Positions 1 through 8,284 of a DNA stretch of 64,000 nucleotides are shown one piece after another. The position numbers and the translations under genes are program-made. Under the pieces are notes generated by a model, which was not told where the DNA came from, did not search any database, and saw only the letters and a program-made list of their open reading frames with translations. Source of the stretch: Robertmurraya kyonggiensis (GTDB lineage: Bacteria > Bacillota > Bacilli > Bacillales > Cytobacillaceae); NCBI RefSeq assembly GCF_005116465.1, contig NZ_SWBM01000001.1:496001-560000 (forward strand), read 5' to 3'. How positions within the stretch are numbered: position 1 is the first letter of the stretch; each line of letters starts with the position of its first letter.

Positions 1-173
1 GCCTGAGCCTGTTTCACAAGTCTCTTTGTGATTTCTCCGCCTACTGATCCGTTTCCTCTTGATGCTGTGTCAGAACCAAGTTGTACACCGAATTCTTGAG
101 CGATTTCATATTTCACCTGGTCCATATATTGTTCAATACCAGGAACTAATAGCTTGTTACTGCTTCTTGCCAT
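1..173 (-). CDS. alpha/beta-type small acid-soluble spore protein, 3' part missing
   Basis: Reading leftward from an ATG at 173, preceded by AGGAGTTG, the protein begins [12 protein letters not shown], then [15 protein letters not shown], and ends at the window edge after about 57 residues (the family is about 65-75). EIAQEFG is the site at which the germination protease GPR cuts alpha/beta SASPs, and the [16 protein letters not shown] stretch is the conserved DNA-contacting part. Family knowledge: these proteins coat spore DNA and protect it from UV and heat, and are made in the forespore under sigma G. The visible part has no defect; the C-terminus lies outside. Which ssp paralogue it is cannot be decided from this fragment. 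Confidence 0.93.
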   Translation of the reverse strand, partial: MARSSNKLLVPGIEQYMDQVKYEIAQEFGVQLGSDTASRGNGSVGGEITKRLVKQAQ

Positions 174-217
174 TTCTCTCAACTCCTAATGAATAGTCTT
201 AAAAACACGCTGTTTTC

Positions 218-283
218 TTACTGATTGACGTTTTTTCGTAAATGTCCTAATTTTTTTCTTTGAAAAAAATCTAAAGCCGACAT
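218..283 (-). CDS. possible 21-residue leader ORF upstream of the SASP gene
   Basis: A short reading frame begins at an ATG at 283 that follows AGGAGGTGTAA, one of the strongest ribosome binding sites in the area, and ends with TAA at 218-220. The peptide is basic (MSALDFFQRKK then LGHLRKNVNQ). It lies 44 bases upstream of the SASP start, on the same strand. The strong Shine-Dalgarno sequence is the only reason to believe it is translated; I do not recognise the peptide. It could be a leader peptide affecting the SASP message or a chance match. Confidence 0.35.
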   Translation of the reverse strand: MSALDFFQRKKLGHLRKNVNQ

Positions 284-505
284 TTACACCTCCTACGTGG
301 TTTAGTGCTACAAATTATTTTTGCACGGCACTTTTCGCTAACTTTTATTGTTTTTAAGAGGCAATATGGTTTGTCATTTAATCAATTTTTATCTAACAAC
401 AATTTTTGCGAAAAGAGCCTTATAATAAGAGATAAAATATCCCTGTAAAAATAGTATTTGAAAAATCGTAGGTTCCATGAGTGGAAAAGACTTGAAACGG
501 AGAAT

Positions 506-551
506 AAAAAAACTATGAACTTTTCCCGAAGGAAAGGTGCATAGTTTTTTT
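506..551 (-). terminator. Rho-independent terminator after glcF
   Basis: An AAAAAACTATG arm and a CATAGTTTTTT arm flank a central AACTTTTCC/GGAAAGG part, giving a long hairpin followed on the minus strand by a T-run. It begins 7 bases past the glcF stop codon. The A/T symmetry could also serve plus-strand transcription. Confidence 0.85.
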
Positions 552-557
552 AAAAGA

Positions 558-1883
558 TTATTCTTGTACTGCTTCCATTAATAGATCAACAATGTGAACA
601 GCTCGCATTTTTTCACTGAGTTCTTCTCGTTCAATACCGAGCTTCATTTGAAGTAGGCAGCCAGGATTTGCAGTTACAACTGTAGAAGCATGAGTCGCTT
701 TTGTCTGTTCCATTTTGTAATCGAGAATCTGCATTGACATCTCGGACTCGATAATGTTGTAAATACCAGCTGAACCACAGCAACGATCAGCATCTTTCAT
801 TTCTGTATAGTCAATTCCTCCAATGGCTTGAAGCAATGCTCGAGGTGCAGCAGACGTTTTCATGACATTTCGTAAATGGCAGGAATCCTGATATGTGACG
901 ATTTGATAAGGTAATTGTAGTTTCACCTTTTTATGAAAATCCACTTCATATAAGATTTGTGTGATATCTTTGATTTTATCCTTAAAGGCTTTCGCTCTGT
1001 CTTTCCATTCAGGATCATCTTTTAATAAGTGGTCATAATCAACAAGGAAAGCACCGCAGCCACCGGCATTCGTAATAATGTAATCGACATTTAAATCCTC
1101 GAATGCCTTAATATTTTTCTTAGCTAACGCCTTCGAACCATCTTTTTCACCGCTATGGCCATGAAGTGCACCACAGCAGTTTTGGTCTTGCGGAATAACG
1201 ATTTCACAACCCGCTAATTGCAATAGCTTCATTGTTGCATTATTGGTTTCAAGAAACATCGTATCCATGAGACATCCTGTGAAAAAGGCAACACGGTTTG
1301 TTTTAGGAGCCACCGCGGGTAAAAATTCAGGGCGATTTTTCATTTCCTTCATTGTTGGAACCTTGGGCAGAACTCTTTCCATTGTTGTTAAGCTTTCTGG
1401 GAAGAGTTTCATGACACCAGTTGACCTTGCAACCTTTTGCAGACCGGAGCGTTGGTAAAAGCCTAATAATCCAGTTAATGTTCTCATCCGGTTTTGATGA
1501 GGGAATAATCCTTCAAAAACCGCTTTTCTCACCGTACGTACGGGAAGAGAATGTTTTTTATTTTGGTTGATAATGTCACGAGCTTCTTCTAGTAGATGTC
1601 CATAGTTAACACCTGATGGACAAACTGGTTCACAAGCTCGACATCCAAGACATTGATTTAATGATTGTTCAAAATCTTCATCTGGTTCAATTAAGCCGTC
1701 AACGACCGCTTTCATAAGGGCAATACGACCTCTCGGCGAATGGGATTCCTTGTAACCAGAGGTGATATAGGTTGGGCAGCTAGGTAAGCAAAAGCCACAG
1801 CGCATACAGTTTAAGAGCTCATCTTGATCCATTCTATCTTGGAAAACATTCTGTATTGTTTGTTGTTCCTGTACTGTTGTCAT
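558..1883 (-). CDS. glcF: glycolate oxidase iron-sulfur subunit GlcF (YsfD-like)
   Basis: 441 residues. Two ferredoxin-type [4Fe-4S] motifs are visible: C26-x2-C29-x2-C32-x3-C36 and C78-x2-C81-x2-C84-x3-C88, each ending in Cys-Pro. The C-terminal half carries two cysteine-rich CCG domains (TGCLMD, NCCGALHGHSG, SCHLRN, RCCGSAG). Family knowledge: with GlcD this subunit oxidises glycolate to glyoxylate and passes electrons to the membrane quinone pool. Its ATG overlaps the glcD stop by 4 bases, so the two are translationally coupled, as in B. subtilis ysfC-ysfD. The CCG domain family also serves lactate and glycerol-phosphate oxidases, so the substrate rests on the GlcD partner and the CdaR-type regulator. 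Confidence 0.92.
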   Translation of the reverse strand: MTTVQEQQTIQNVFQDRMDQDELLNCMRCGFCLPSCPTYITSGYKESHSPRGRIALMKAVVDGLIEPDEDFEQSLNQCLGCRACEPVCPSGVNYGHLLEEARDIINQNKKHSLPVRTVRKAVFEGLFPHQNRMRTLTGLLGFYQRSGLQKVARSTGVMKLFPESLTTMERVLPKVPTMKEMKNRPEFLPAVAPKTNRVAFFTGCLMDTMFLETNNATMKLLQLAGCEIVIPQDQNCCGALHGHSGEKDGSKALAKKNIKAFEDLNVDYIITNAGGCGAFLVDYDHLLKDDPEWKDRAKAFKDKIKDITQILYEVDFHKKVKLQLPYQIVTYQDSCHLRNVMKTSAAPRALLQAIGGIDYTEMKDADRCCGSAGIYNIIESEMSMQILDYKMEQTKATHASTVVTANPGCLLQMKLGIEREELSEKMRAVHIVDLLMEAVQE

Positions 1884-3292
1884 TGTCCTACCACCACACG
1901 TTTTCTACTATCTTTCGCGAATACCTTACCAGGATTCATGATGTTATTCGGATCAAGTCCATTTTTAATTGCTTTCATCGCTTCAATACCAGCTGCACCT
2001 AGCTTTAACTCAAGATAAGGTGCTTTCACGACGCCAACTCCATGTTCCCCGGTAATGGTTCCACCTAATTCAATCGCCTTAATAAAGATTTCTTCAAAGG
2101 CTTGCTCCACACGTTCCATTTCTTCTTTGTTTCTTGCATCTGTTGGTACAGTAGGATGAAGGTTTCCGTCACCTGAATGACCAAATGTACAAATTGGTAA
2201 GTTGTATTTTTCAGCGATTTCATTAATCGCTTTAACCATTCGAGCAATTTCAGAACGCGGTACTGTTGCATCTTCCAATATAGTAGTTGGTTTAATTCGT
2301 GCAATCGCAGATAAAGCAGTTCTTCTTGCTGTTGTCAGAGCTTCTGCTTCCTCAACTGTCTTAGCCATTTGTACAGATACAGCCTGTTCTGACTTACAAA
2401 TATCAGCGATTTTAGCCATATCTTTTTCCACTTGTTCTGGTGAGCCGTCTTGTTCGATTAAAAGGACTGCCTTTGCTTCAGTAGGTAAGCCGATTTTGAC
2501 ATAATCTTCTACTGCCGCAATCGTTGGCTGGTCTAAAAACTCTAGGGTTGCAGGAATGATTTTATTGGCGATAATTTTCGAAACGGTTCTTGCAGCAGCC
2601 TCAAGGTCTTCGTAAAGTGCTAAAATCGTTTTCTTTGTTTCTGGAATTGGAACGAGCTTTAGTATCGCTTCTGTAATAATTCCAAGTGTTCCTTCTGCTC
2701 CTACATACAATCTTGTTAAATCGTATCCGGCTACGTCTTTCGCAAGTTTGCCACCAGTTCGGATAATATCGCCATTGGCCATAACGATTTCTAAGCCCAT
2801 GACGTAATCTCTTGTAACTCCGTATTTTAATCCGCGTAAACCGCCGGAGTTCTCGCTAATATTTCCACCGATAGTAGATGATTTCATGGAGCCTGGATCC
2901 GGTGGATAGAAAAGTCCATTTGCTTCTGCTTTCTTGATAACATCAAGAGTGATAACACCTGGTTGTACCGTCATCGTTAAGTTGTCTAAATCCAATTCAA
3001 GAATTTGATTCATATGCTTAAATAAAAAGACGATGCCGCCTTCTGTCGGACAAGTTCCACCGCATAGATTCGTTCCGGTACCTCTTGGAACGATTGGGAT
3101 TTTATGTTCGTTACAAATCTTCACTAATTCAGAGACTTCTTCTGTATTACGTGGACTCACAACTGCGTCAGGTAGTGCCTGTAAATCTGGTGTTGCGTCA
3201 TATGAATAACAAAGTCTACCTACTTTACTATCATCATAATTTTCCGGACCGATGATGGCGATCATCCTTTTCTTTATCTCTTCAGTAATCAT
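1880..3292 (-). CDS. glcD: glycolate oxidase FAD-linked subunit GlcD (YsfC-like)
   Basis: An FAD-binding PCMH/VAO-type oxidase. The N-terminal half has the FAD-binding fold with VPRGTGTNLCGG, PPDPGSM and GGNISENSGGLRG; the C-terminal half ends in the family signature HSGDGNLHP and GEHGVG. It oxidises glycolate (perhaps also D-lactate) with GlcF as electron acceptor. Start choice: an in-frame ATG at 3301 directly abuts the GGGGGA ribosome binding site, whereas the ATG at 3292 sits 9 bases after it and gives 470 residues, the length I recall for B. subtilis YsfC. Expression is probably catabolite controlled, because a cre-like palindrome lies 33 bases upstream. Confidence 0.92.
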   Translation of the reverse strand: MITEEIKKRMIAIIGPENYDDSKVGRLCYSYDATPDLQALPDAVVSPRNTEEVSELVKICNEHKIPIVPRGTGTNLCGGTCPTEGGIVFLFKHMNQILELDLDNLTMTVQPGVITLDVIKKAEANGLFYPPDPGSMKSSTIGGNISENSGGLRGLKYGVTRDYVMGLEIVMANGDIIRTGGKLAKDVAGYDLTRLYVGAEGTLGIITEAILKLVPIPETKKTILALYEDLEAAARTVSKIIANKIIPATLEFLDQPTIAAVEDYVKIGLPTEAKAVLLIEQDGSPEQVEKDMAKIADICKSEQAVSVQMAKTVEEAEALTTARRTALSAIARIKPTTILEDATVPRSEIARMVKAINEIAEKYNLPICTFGHSGDGNLHPTVPTDARNKEEMERVEQAFEEIFIKAIELGGTITGEHGVGVVKAPYLELKLGAAGIEAMKAIKNGLDPNNIMNPGKVFAKDSRKRVVVGQ

Positions 3293-3324
3293 AAGTGCCA
3301 TTCCCCCAATTAAATATCTTTCGT

Positions 3325-3338
3325 CTAAAGCGCTTACA
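3325..3338 (-). promoter_or_regulatory. candidate CcpA cre site upstream of glcD
   Basis: On the minus strand TGTAAGCGCTTTAG agrees with the cre consensus TGWAANCGNTNWCA at all defined positions except the last two. It sits between cdaR and glcD, where a glcDF promoter must lie. Glycolate use would be expected to be repressed by preferred sugars. The match is from sequence; the function is inferred. Confidence 0.5.
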
Positions 3339-3364
3339 CTTAAACAGTTTATTATATTAAGTAT

Positions 3365-3388
3365 AAAAAAAAGCGGGGGAACCCGCTA
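3365..3388 (-). terminator. terminator after the CdaR-like regulator
   Basis: AGCGGG and CCCGCT pair around a 4-base loop, and on the minus strand the stem is followed by an uninterrupted T-run. It lies 34 bases beyond the regulator's stop codon, separating it from glcDF. Confidence 0.85.
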
Positions 3389-3421
3389 TGTATGATAATA
3401 CAAAATATTGATGATGAAATA

Positions 3422-4522
3422 TTATATTTTTAGATGTTTATCTAAAAACTGTAGAGATAAGTAAAGGATGAATAAATCATCGATATTTCTAGGATTCAAA
3501 TGGGTCATTTCAGTAATTTTTTTCAGTCGATAATGTAGGGTGTTTATGTGAACATGCAATGATTCAGATGTTCTTTTCAAAGAAAAATGATTTTCGATTA
3601 ATTTCTTTAGTGTCACAATCAGTTCCTCATCTTCTAAGAGTGGAGCGATTGTTCTTTTGATAAAATCATCTTTTGTTTGCTGAGAGATATCGTCTAAAAT
3701 CATTTCTAAAGCTAAATCTTCATCAAATATAAGATCGCAGGTTGAATTCTTCGCATGGAGCGCCCGTTCTGCTTGATGGAAGGATTGATTGATGTCTTTT
3801 GGAGGAACACTCAATCCAACCCCCATACTGACTTCCATTTTCAAGCGATCTAATAAAAACTGATGAAATCGCTTTGCTTTATCATGATAATTTTGGTCCG
3901 AAGTAAGTAGATAAATGATTCGATTATTTCCCCATCTCGTAATGACATCTGTATCTGTGCGTTCTTGCCATGAAAGAATAGATAGCCATAAATCACGATG
4001 GAGAATGGAGGAGCCTTTTGCTACTTCAGCAATCATAACCTGGCGGTGCACATTTAAATCTATGTGTAAAAGCTTAGCTCTTTCTAAGAAAGCTTCATTC
4101 CATTCCTTTAATTGAATCCAGTCAAGAAGAAACGCCTCCATTGAGCGGGATTGCCAGTCGAATTGCTCGGTCACGTAGCTTTCGCTAATGAGGAGCTCAG
4201 TCATTTTTCGTATAATTTCTCCAAAAGGAGAGACGGCATCTGGGTTGCCTGTAATTCCAATCACCCCAACAACATCTCGTTGAAAAAAGATAGGGAGATT
4301 AATTCCAGCCTTAACGCCTTTTAATATCTGTTGATCTGCTTCCGAGATAATAAGTTTTTCCTTTTTTTGAGAAGCTATTAAGGCACCTTCATGAAAAGTG
4401 TTCACTCTTATAGGATCTGTACTTGCGATAATTTGTCCTTTTGTATCAACAACGATAATATCTTCATCTAATAATTTCCGTACTTCAGTAATTATTTTTT
4501 CAGCAAGTTCTTGAATTAGCAT
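3422..4522 (-). CDS. CdaR/PucR-family transcriptional regulator (YsfB-like)
   Basis: 366 residues from the ATG at 4522, which lies 8 bases after GGAGGA; an ATG 6 bases upstream is too close to that site. Residues about 1-135 form a sugar-diacid recognition domain (IIVVDTKGQIIASTDPIR, GINLPIFFQRDVVGVIG). The middle resembles a degenerate GGDEF-like segment, and the C-terminal 60 residues are a PucR-type helix-turn-helix (HFSLKRTSESLHVHINTLHY). Family knowledge: CdaR senses glycerate or glucarate and activates uptake and catabolic genes; in B. subtilis ysfB sits beside ysfCD. I infer control of glcDF in response to glycolate or a related acid. Confidence 0.85.
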   Translation of the reverse strand: MLIQELAEKIITEVRKLLDEDIIVVDTKGQIIASTDPIRVNTFHEGALIASQKKEKLIISEADQQILKGVKAGINLPIFFQRDVVGVIGITGNPDAVSPFGEIIRKMTELLISESYVTEQFDWQSRSMEAFLLDWIQLKEWNEAFLERAKLLHIDLNVHRQVMIAEVAKGSSILHRDLWLSILSWQERTDTDVITRWGNNRIIYLLTSDQNYHDKAKRFHQFLLDRLKMEVSMGVGLSVPPKDINQSFHQAERALHAKNSTCDLIFDEDLALEMILDDISQQTKDDFIKRTIAPLLEDEELIVTLKKLIENHFSLKRTSESLHVHINTLHYRLKKITEMTHLNPRNIDDLFILYLSLQFLDKHLKI

Positions 4523-4638
4523 GAACATTTCCTCCTAATAATTCCATTATAACGGTTATGTCCTAGGATTATCGATTGTAAAATTGGCGGGAATTCTTTA
4601 TGATAGGAAAATAGGAAAAAAGAAGTGTGGAGAAGCCA

Positions 4639-5994
4639 ATGTGGAAAAAATTTAAAGTATTTCTGAAAAAATTAACGCCAGCTCAAGTGATCGTTGGCTA
4701 TTATGCGATTGCAACGACGATTTCGGTTCTGCTGCTTAGAATTCCGGCTGTACATAAACCGGGAGTAGAAGTATCGTTTATTGATTCGGTTTTTACTGCG
4801 ATCAGTGCAGTGAGTGTAACTGGTTTAACGACTATGAACATCTCTGATACATATAGTGTGTTTGGAATTTTTATGTTAATTCTTATTTTGCAATTTGGCG
4901 GCATTGGTGTCATGACATTAGGGACATTTTTCTGGCTTTTGTTAGGTAGAAAAATCGGCCTGAAAGAACGTCAATTAATCATGATTGACCAAAACCAAAC
5001 GAATCTTTCTGGACTTGTTCTTTTGATTAAAGATATTCTGAAAATTATTCTTTTGATTGAGTTAATGGGGACAATTATTTTAGGAGTTTATTTCCTTAAC
5101 TATTATCCAGATTGGAAAGAAGCTTTTTTCCATGCATTATTTGCTTCGGTCAGTGCAACCACAAATGGTGGATTCGATATTACGGGCAATTCCTTACAAC
5201 CATATGCAAAAGATTACTTTGTTCAATTGATCAATATTATTTTAATTACCCTTGGAGCCATTGGATTTCCGGTTCTTATCGAGGTCAAACAGTTTTTAAT
5301 GAAGAGGGAACATCAACGTGCTTTTCGATTTTCACTTTTTACGAAACTGACATCTGTTACGTTTCTAGCACTATTGGTTTTTGGTACTGTGATAATCCTC
5401 TTATTAGAATCTGGACATGCATTAAAAAATGCCAATTGGCATGAATCGTTTTTCTACGCGTTCTTTCAGTCTGCCTCTACTAGAAGCGGAGGACTGTACA
5501 CGATGGATGTGAGTTCCTTTACCCAAGCGACCCTTATTATTATGAGCGGTTTAATGTTTATTGGGGCATCACCAAGCTCTGTTGGTGGGGGGATTCGTAC
5601 GACAACCTTTGCATTAAACATCTTGTATCTGTATCATTTTGCAAAAGGGAATCGGCATATTAAGATTTTTCGACGAGAACTTCATGAAGATGACCTTCGC
5701 AAGTCATTAGCTGTTACGATGCTGGCATTTGCTCTTTGTGCCATTTCTCTCGTTGTATTATCCATAACAGAGGATCATTCTTTACTTACACTCATGTTTG
5801 AAGTTTGTTCTGCATTTGGAACTACAGGATTGTCGATGGGGATTACAGCTGACCTCTCTTCAGTTGGAAAATGTGTCATCATGATTCTAATGTTCATCGG
5901 TCGTATTGGAATGACCTCCTTCTTATTCATGATTGGTGGAAAAGAAGAGAAGGCGAATTATCATTATCCAGTAGAGCGTGTGATTATAGGATAA
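4639..5994 (+). CDS. Ktr/Trk-type potassium channel subunit (KtrB/KtrD-like)
   Basis: 451 residues from the ATG at 4639, downstream of GGAGAAG; a GTG 12 bases earlier overlaps that site and is less likely. The protein has eight or more hydrophobic helices and four pore-loop repeats, each with the filter glycine: SVTGLTT, TTNGGFD, TRSGGLY and FGTTGLS. Family knowledge: KtrB/KtrD form dimeric K+ (Na+-dependent) channels gated by a cytoplasmic RCK subunit, KtrA or KtrC, which responds to ATP/ADP and c-di-AMP. No RCK gene is adjacent, so the partner must be elsewhere. KtrD is the closer guess because B. subtilis ktrD is also separate from its partner. Confidence 0.9.
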   Translation: MWKKFKVFLKKLTPAQVIVGYYAIATTISVLLLRIPAVHKPGVEVSFIDSVFTAISAVSVTGLTTMNISDTYSVFGIFMLILILQFGGIGVMTLGTFFWLLLGRKIGLKERQLIMIDQNQTNLSGLVLLIKDILKIILLIELMGTIILGVYFLNYYPDWKEAFFHALFASVSATTNGGFDITGNSLQPYAKDYFVQLINIILITLGAIGFPVLIEVKQFLMKREHQRAFRFSLFTKLTSVTFLALLVFGTVIILLLESGHALKNANWHESFFYAFFQSASTRSGGLYTMDVSSFTQATLIIMSGLMFIGASPSSVGGGIRTTTFALNILYLYHFAKGNRHIKIFRRELHEDDLRKSLAVTMLAFALCAISLVVLSITEDHSLLTLMFEVCSAFGTTGLSMGITADLSSVGKCVIMILMFIGRIGMTSFLFMIGGKEEKANYHYPVERVIIG

Positions 5995-6001
5995 GAAAAA
6001 A

Positions 6002-6030
6002 AGTCCAAGGGGTTCCTTGGATTTTTTTTT
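6002..6030 (+). terminator. terminator after the potassium channel gene
   Basis: TCCAAGG and CCTTGGA form a 7-bp stem with a GGTT loop followed by nine T residues, starting 10 bases after the stop codon. Confidence 0.9.
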
Positions 6031-6079
6031 CGTTTACGGAAATAATAAGCTCGTAACATCCTAACAGGAGGAATTTACA

Positions 6080-6241
6080 ATGGCGAAAAGAAAAGCACAG
6101 TTTGATGCTGTTGAAAAGCACTCGAAAACACCAAAGCGTAATATTGAGGAAACAGAATTCTCAAGCGAATTTGCAAACGGTGAGAATGATATGAAAGGAT
6201 TCAATCGCAATTCTAAAAAAGGCAGAAAGGGTAAATCATAA
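6080..6241 (+). CDS. small basic protein with a SASP-like GPR cleavage motif
   Basis: 53 residues; ATG at 6080 preceded by CAGGAGGAATTTACA. The protein is rich in Lys, Asn, Ser and Glu with no hydrophobic core. Its centre reads ETEFSSEFANG, which closely resembles the TEF-A/S-SEF site where germination protease cuts SASPs. Its TAA shares one base with the ATG of the next gene (TAATG), so the two are translated together. I infer a minor spore protein of the gamma/minor SASP kind. Possible relatives are gamma-type SspE-like or YfhD-like proteins. Too short to identify with certainty. Confidence 0.7.
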   Translation: MAKRKAQFDAVEKHSKTPKRNIEETEFSSEFANGENDMKGFNRNSKKGRKGKS

Positions 6242-6387
6242 TGCCAAAAAAAGATCAGAAAGATAACGCTAGTAGAGTTGAATTTGGAACCGAGTTTTTA
6301 GAAATTAATCATACGAAAAATATTGAAATCCCATTTGCTAGTCGACAAAAGAAGGATGTTGGTGGCAAAAATAAAAGAAAACAATAA
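6241..6387 (+). CDS. small basic protein with a gamma-SASP-like FGTEF motif
   Basis: 48 residues, translationally coupled to the preceding gene through TAATG with AGAAAGGG just upstream as ribosome binding site. It is Lys/Asn rich and contains RVEFGTEFLEINH; FGTEFA is the repeated protease-site core of gamma-type SASP (SspE). Here Ala after the core is replaced by Leu, so it is a divergent version. The pair is followed by a strong terminator and forms its own two-gene unit. Spore function is inferred from the motif and composition. Confidence 0.65.
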   Translation: MPKKDQKDNASRVEFGTEFLEINHTKNIEIPFASRQKKDVGGKNKRKQ

Positions 6388-6390
6388 ACG

Positions 6391-6416
6391 AAAACACGGT
6401 CCTAGGACCGTGTTTC
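6391..6416. terminator. bidirectional terminator between convergent genes
   Basis: A perfect palindrome, CACGGTCCTAGGACCGTG, flanked by A-rich and T-rich tracts, lies between the SASP-like pair and the convergent radical SAM gene and can serve both. Confidence 0.85.
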
Positions 6417-6417
6417 T

Positions 6418-8163
6418 TTATGCGTTTTTCGTACTGAAAAAGTTTGCTTTTTCGTTAATTGGATCAAAATAGACGATCATGGTTGCCTTTTGTGGTATGA
6501 CTTTACCTGTCTCCAAGTATACTTGCAGATCAAAATGTATATCTTCCACGAGAGTATGCTTGTATAGTTCGCGTTCATTTAATTTTAATTCCACATAATC
6601 TTCGCCAAGGATGGTTGGTGTTTGTAAAATACTTTGATAGATCACAGATCTTTCTTTTTTCTCAAGAGATTGTTCCCACCAAGGTTTTCTCGGCTTGTAT
6701 TTGGCTTTTGATAAATAATCCAGCTTCATTAACCCGTCAATGACTTCAAGGTCATTTATGTCCTTCGAATGTAGGAATTGATAAAGTCTTTTAAATAGAT
6801 CCTCTAATTGATGACCAATTCTACTCCAACCACGATTTTCCCAGAACGCACCGAACTCCTGGAAGAAATCAAACGGAGAAGGGAAGACCTCGGTTACTAA
6901 ATATTCGATTGTATGATCCATACGATGATCATTCCAATACTTTTCTAGTACATCCTCGACCTGTTTAATCTTAATGATATCCTGGAAGCTCAATACGTTG
7001 TTGCCAAGAATTTCATAAGGAGAATGGTCCATATAGATATATTGGTGTTCGTCTGCACGAATTCTAAGTCCAGTTCCACGTAACATTTTTAGAAATCCAA
7101 GCTGAAGCTCTTCAGGTCTTAAGGCAAATACATCATTAAAGGTTTTACGGAAAGAGAAGTAATCTTCTTCAGGTAGACCGGCAATTAAGTCTAAATGCTG
7201 ATCAATTTTTCCACCTTCCTTAACCATTGTAACGGTACGCGTTAGCTTTTCGAAATTCTGCCTTCTTTTCACTAATTCATTGGTGTCGTCATTGGTTGAT
7301 TGTACGCCAATTTCAAAACGGAATAGTCCCGCAGGCGCTTCGGTGTTCAAGAACTCGATTACTTCGGGCCTCATAATATCCGCAGTAATCTCAAATTGAA
7401 AAACAGTACCTGGTACATGTTCATCAATCAAAAAGCGGAACATTTCCAGCGCATAGCTACGACTAATATTGAAGGTCCTGTCGACAAATTTAATTGTTTT
7501 TGCGCCATTCTTCATTAAATAGCGGATATCGTCTTTGATTTTTTCTCTGTCAAAATAACGTACTCCAACTTCAATAGAAGAAAGGCAGAATTGACAATTA
7601 AAAGGACAGCCACGGCTTGTTTCAACATAGATAACTCGTTTTGATAGATGAGGGATATCCTCTTCAAAGCGAAACGGAGAAGGGAGCTCTCTTAGATCAA
7701 TCTTATTTCCTTGTGGCGTGAATTTGATTTTTCCATCTTCACGATAGGCAATCCCTTTCACTTGCGTAAAATCGTTTTCCCCTTGAAGTTGTGTGAGGAG
7801 TTGTTTAAAGGTCTCTTCACCTTCGCCCATAACAATAAAATCGAACTCAGGAACGCGTTCCATCCATTCGTATACATCATAGGTCACTTCAGGGCCACCA
7901 ATCACGATTTGAATGGAGGCATCAATTTTTTTAATCATCTTCACAACTTTGATCGTTTCTTCAATATTCCATATATAACAACTGAACCCGATAATAGTAG
8001 GTTTTCTCTGGATAAGGTCCGTGACAATGTTCATGGTTGGATCCTTAATGGTGAATTCAACTATTTCTACATCAAACTCAGGTTCGGCATATGCCTTGAG
8101 GTAGCGGATCGCTATATTCGTGTGAATGTACTTAGCGTTTAAAGTGGTACAAATGGTCTTCAT
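6418..8163 (-). CDS. B12-binding-domain radical SAM protein (DUF4080 type)
   Basis: 581 residues from the ATG at 8163, where the conserved start MKTICTTLNAKYIHTN begins; AAGGAG lies 12 bases upstream, inside a longer but less likely frame. Residues about 1-135 form a cobalamin-binding Rossmann-like domain (GFSCYIWN, VIGGPEVTYD, MGEGEETF). Next is the radical SAM barrel with TSRGCPFNCQFC (CxxxCxxC for the [4Fe-4S] cluster), then a C-terminal DUF4080-like part. Family knowledge: such enzymes are usually B12-dependent methyl or carbon-skeleton transferases, but this Bacillus subgroup has no assigned substrate. It stands alone between convergent genes, so context gives no further clue. Confidence 0.88.
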   Translation of the reverse strand: MKTICTTLNAKYIHTNIAIRYLKAYAEPEFDVEIVEFTIKDPTMNIVTDLIQRKPTIIGFSCYIWNIEETIKVVKMIKKIDASIQIVIGGPEVTYDVYEWMERVPEFDFIVMGEGEETFKQLLTQLQGENDFTQVKGIAYREDGKIKFTPQGNKIDLRELPSPFRFEEDIPHLSKRVIYVETSRGCPFNCQFCLSSIEVGVRYFDREKIKDDIRYLMKNGAKTIKFVDRTFNISRSYALEMFRFLIDEHVPGTVFQFEITADIMRPEVIEFLNTEAPAGLFRFEIGVQSTNDDTNELVKRRQNFEKLTRTVTMVKEGGKIDQHLDLIAGLPEEDYFSFRKTFNDVFALRPEELQLGFLKMLRGTGLRIRADEHQYIYMDHSPYEILGNNVLSFQDIIKIKQVEDVLEKYWNDHRMDHTIEYLVTEVFPSPFDFFQEFGAFWENRGWSRIGHQLEDLFKRLYQFLHSKDINDLEVIDGLMKLDYLSKAKYKPRKPWWEQSLEKKERSVIYQSILQTPTILGEDYVELKLNERELYKHTLVEDIHFDLQVYLETGKVIPQKATMIVYFDPINEKANFFSTKNA

Positions 8164-8284
8164 GTTCTCAAAAAACTCCTTCATCAAAAATGATGGTTAA
8201 ATAACCTTACTATTATAACGTATTGGAAGGAATTTGGACAGAAATGGTGGGGATGTTGTAACAGTGAGGGGAAAAGAGATTTTA

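Noticed and set aside
7711-8142. 143-codon plus-strand frame in the radical SAM gene
   Set aside because: Antisense to a well-supported gene, without start signals or recognisable domains.
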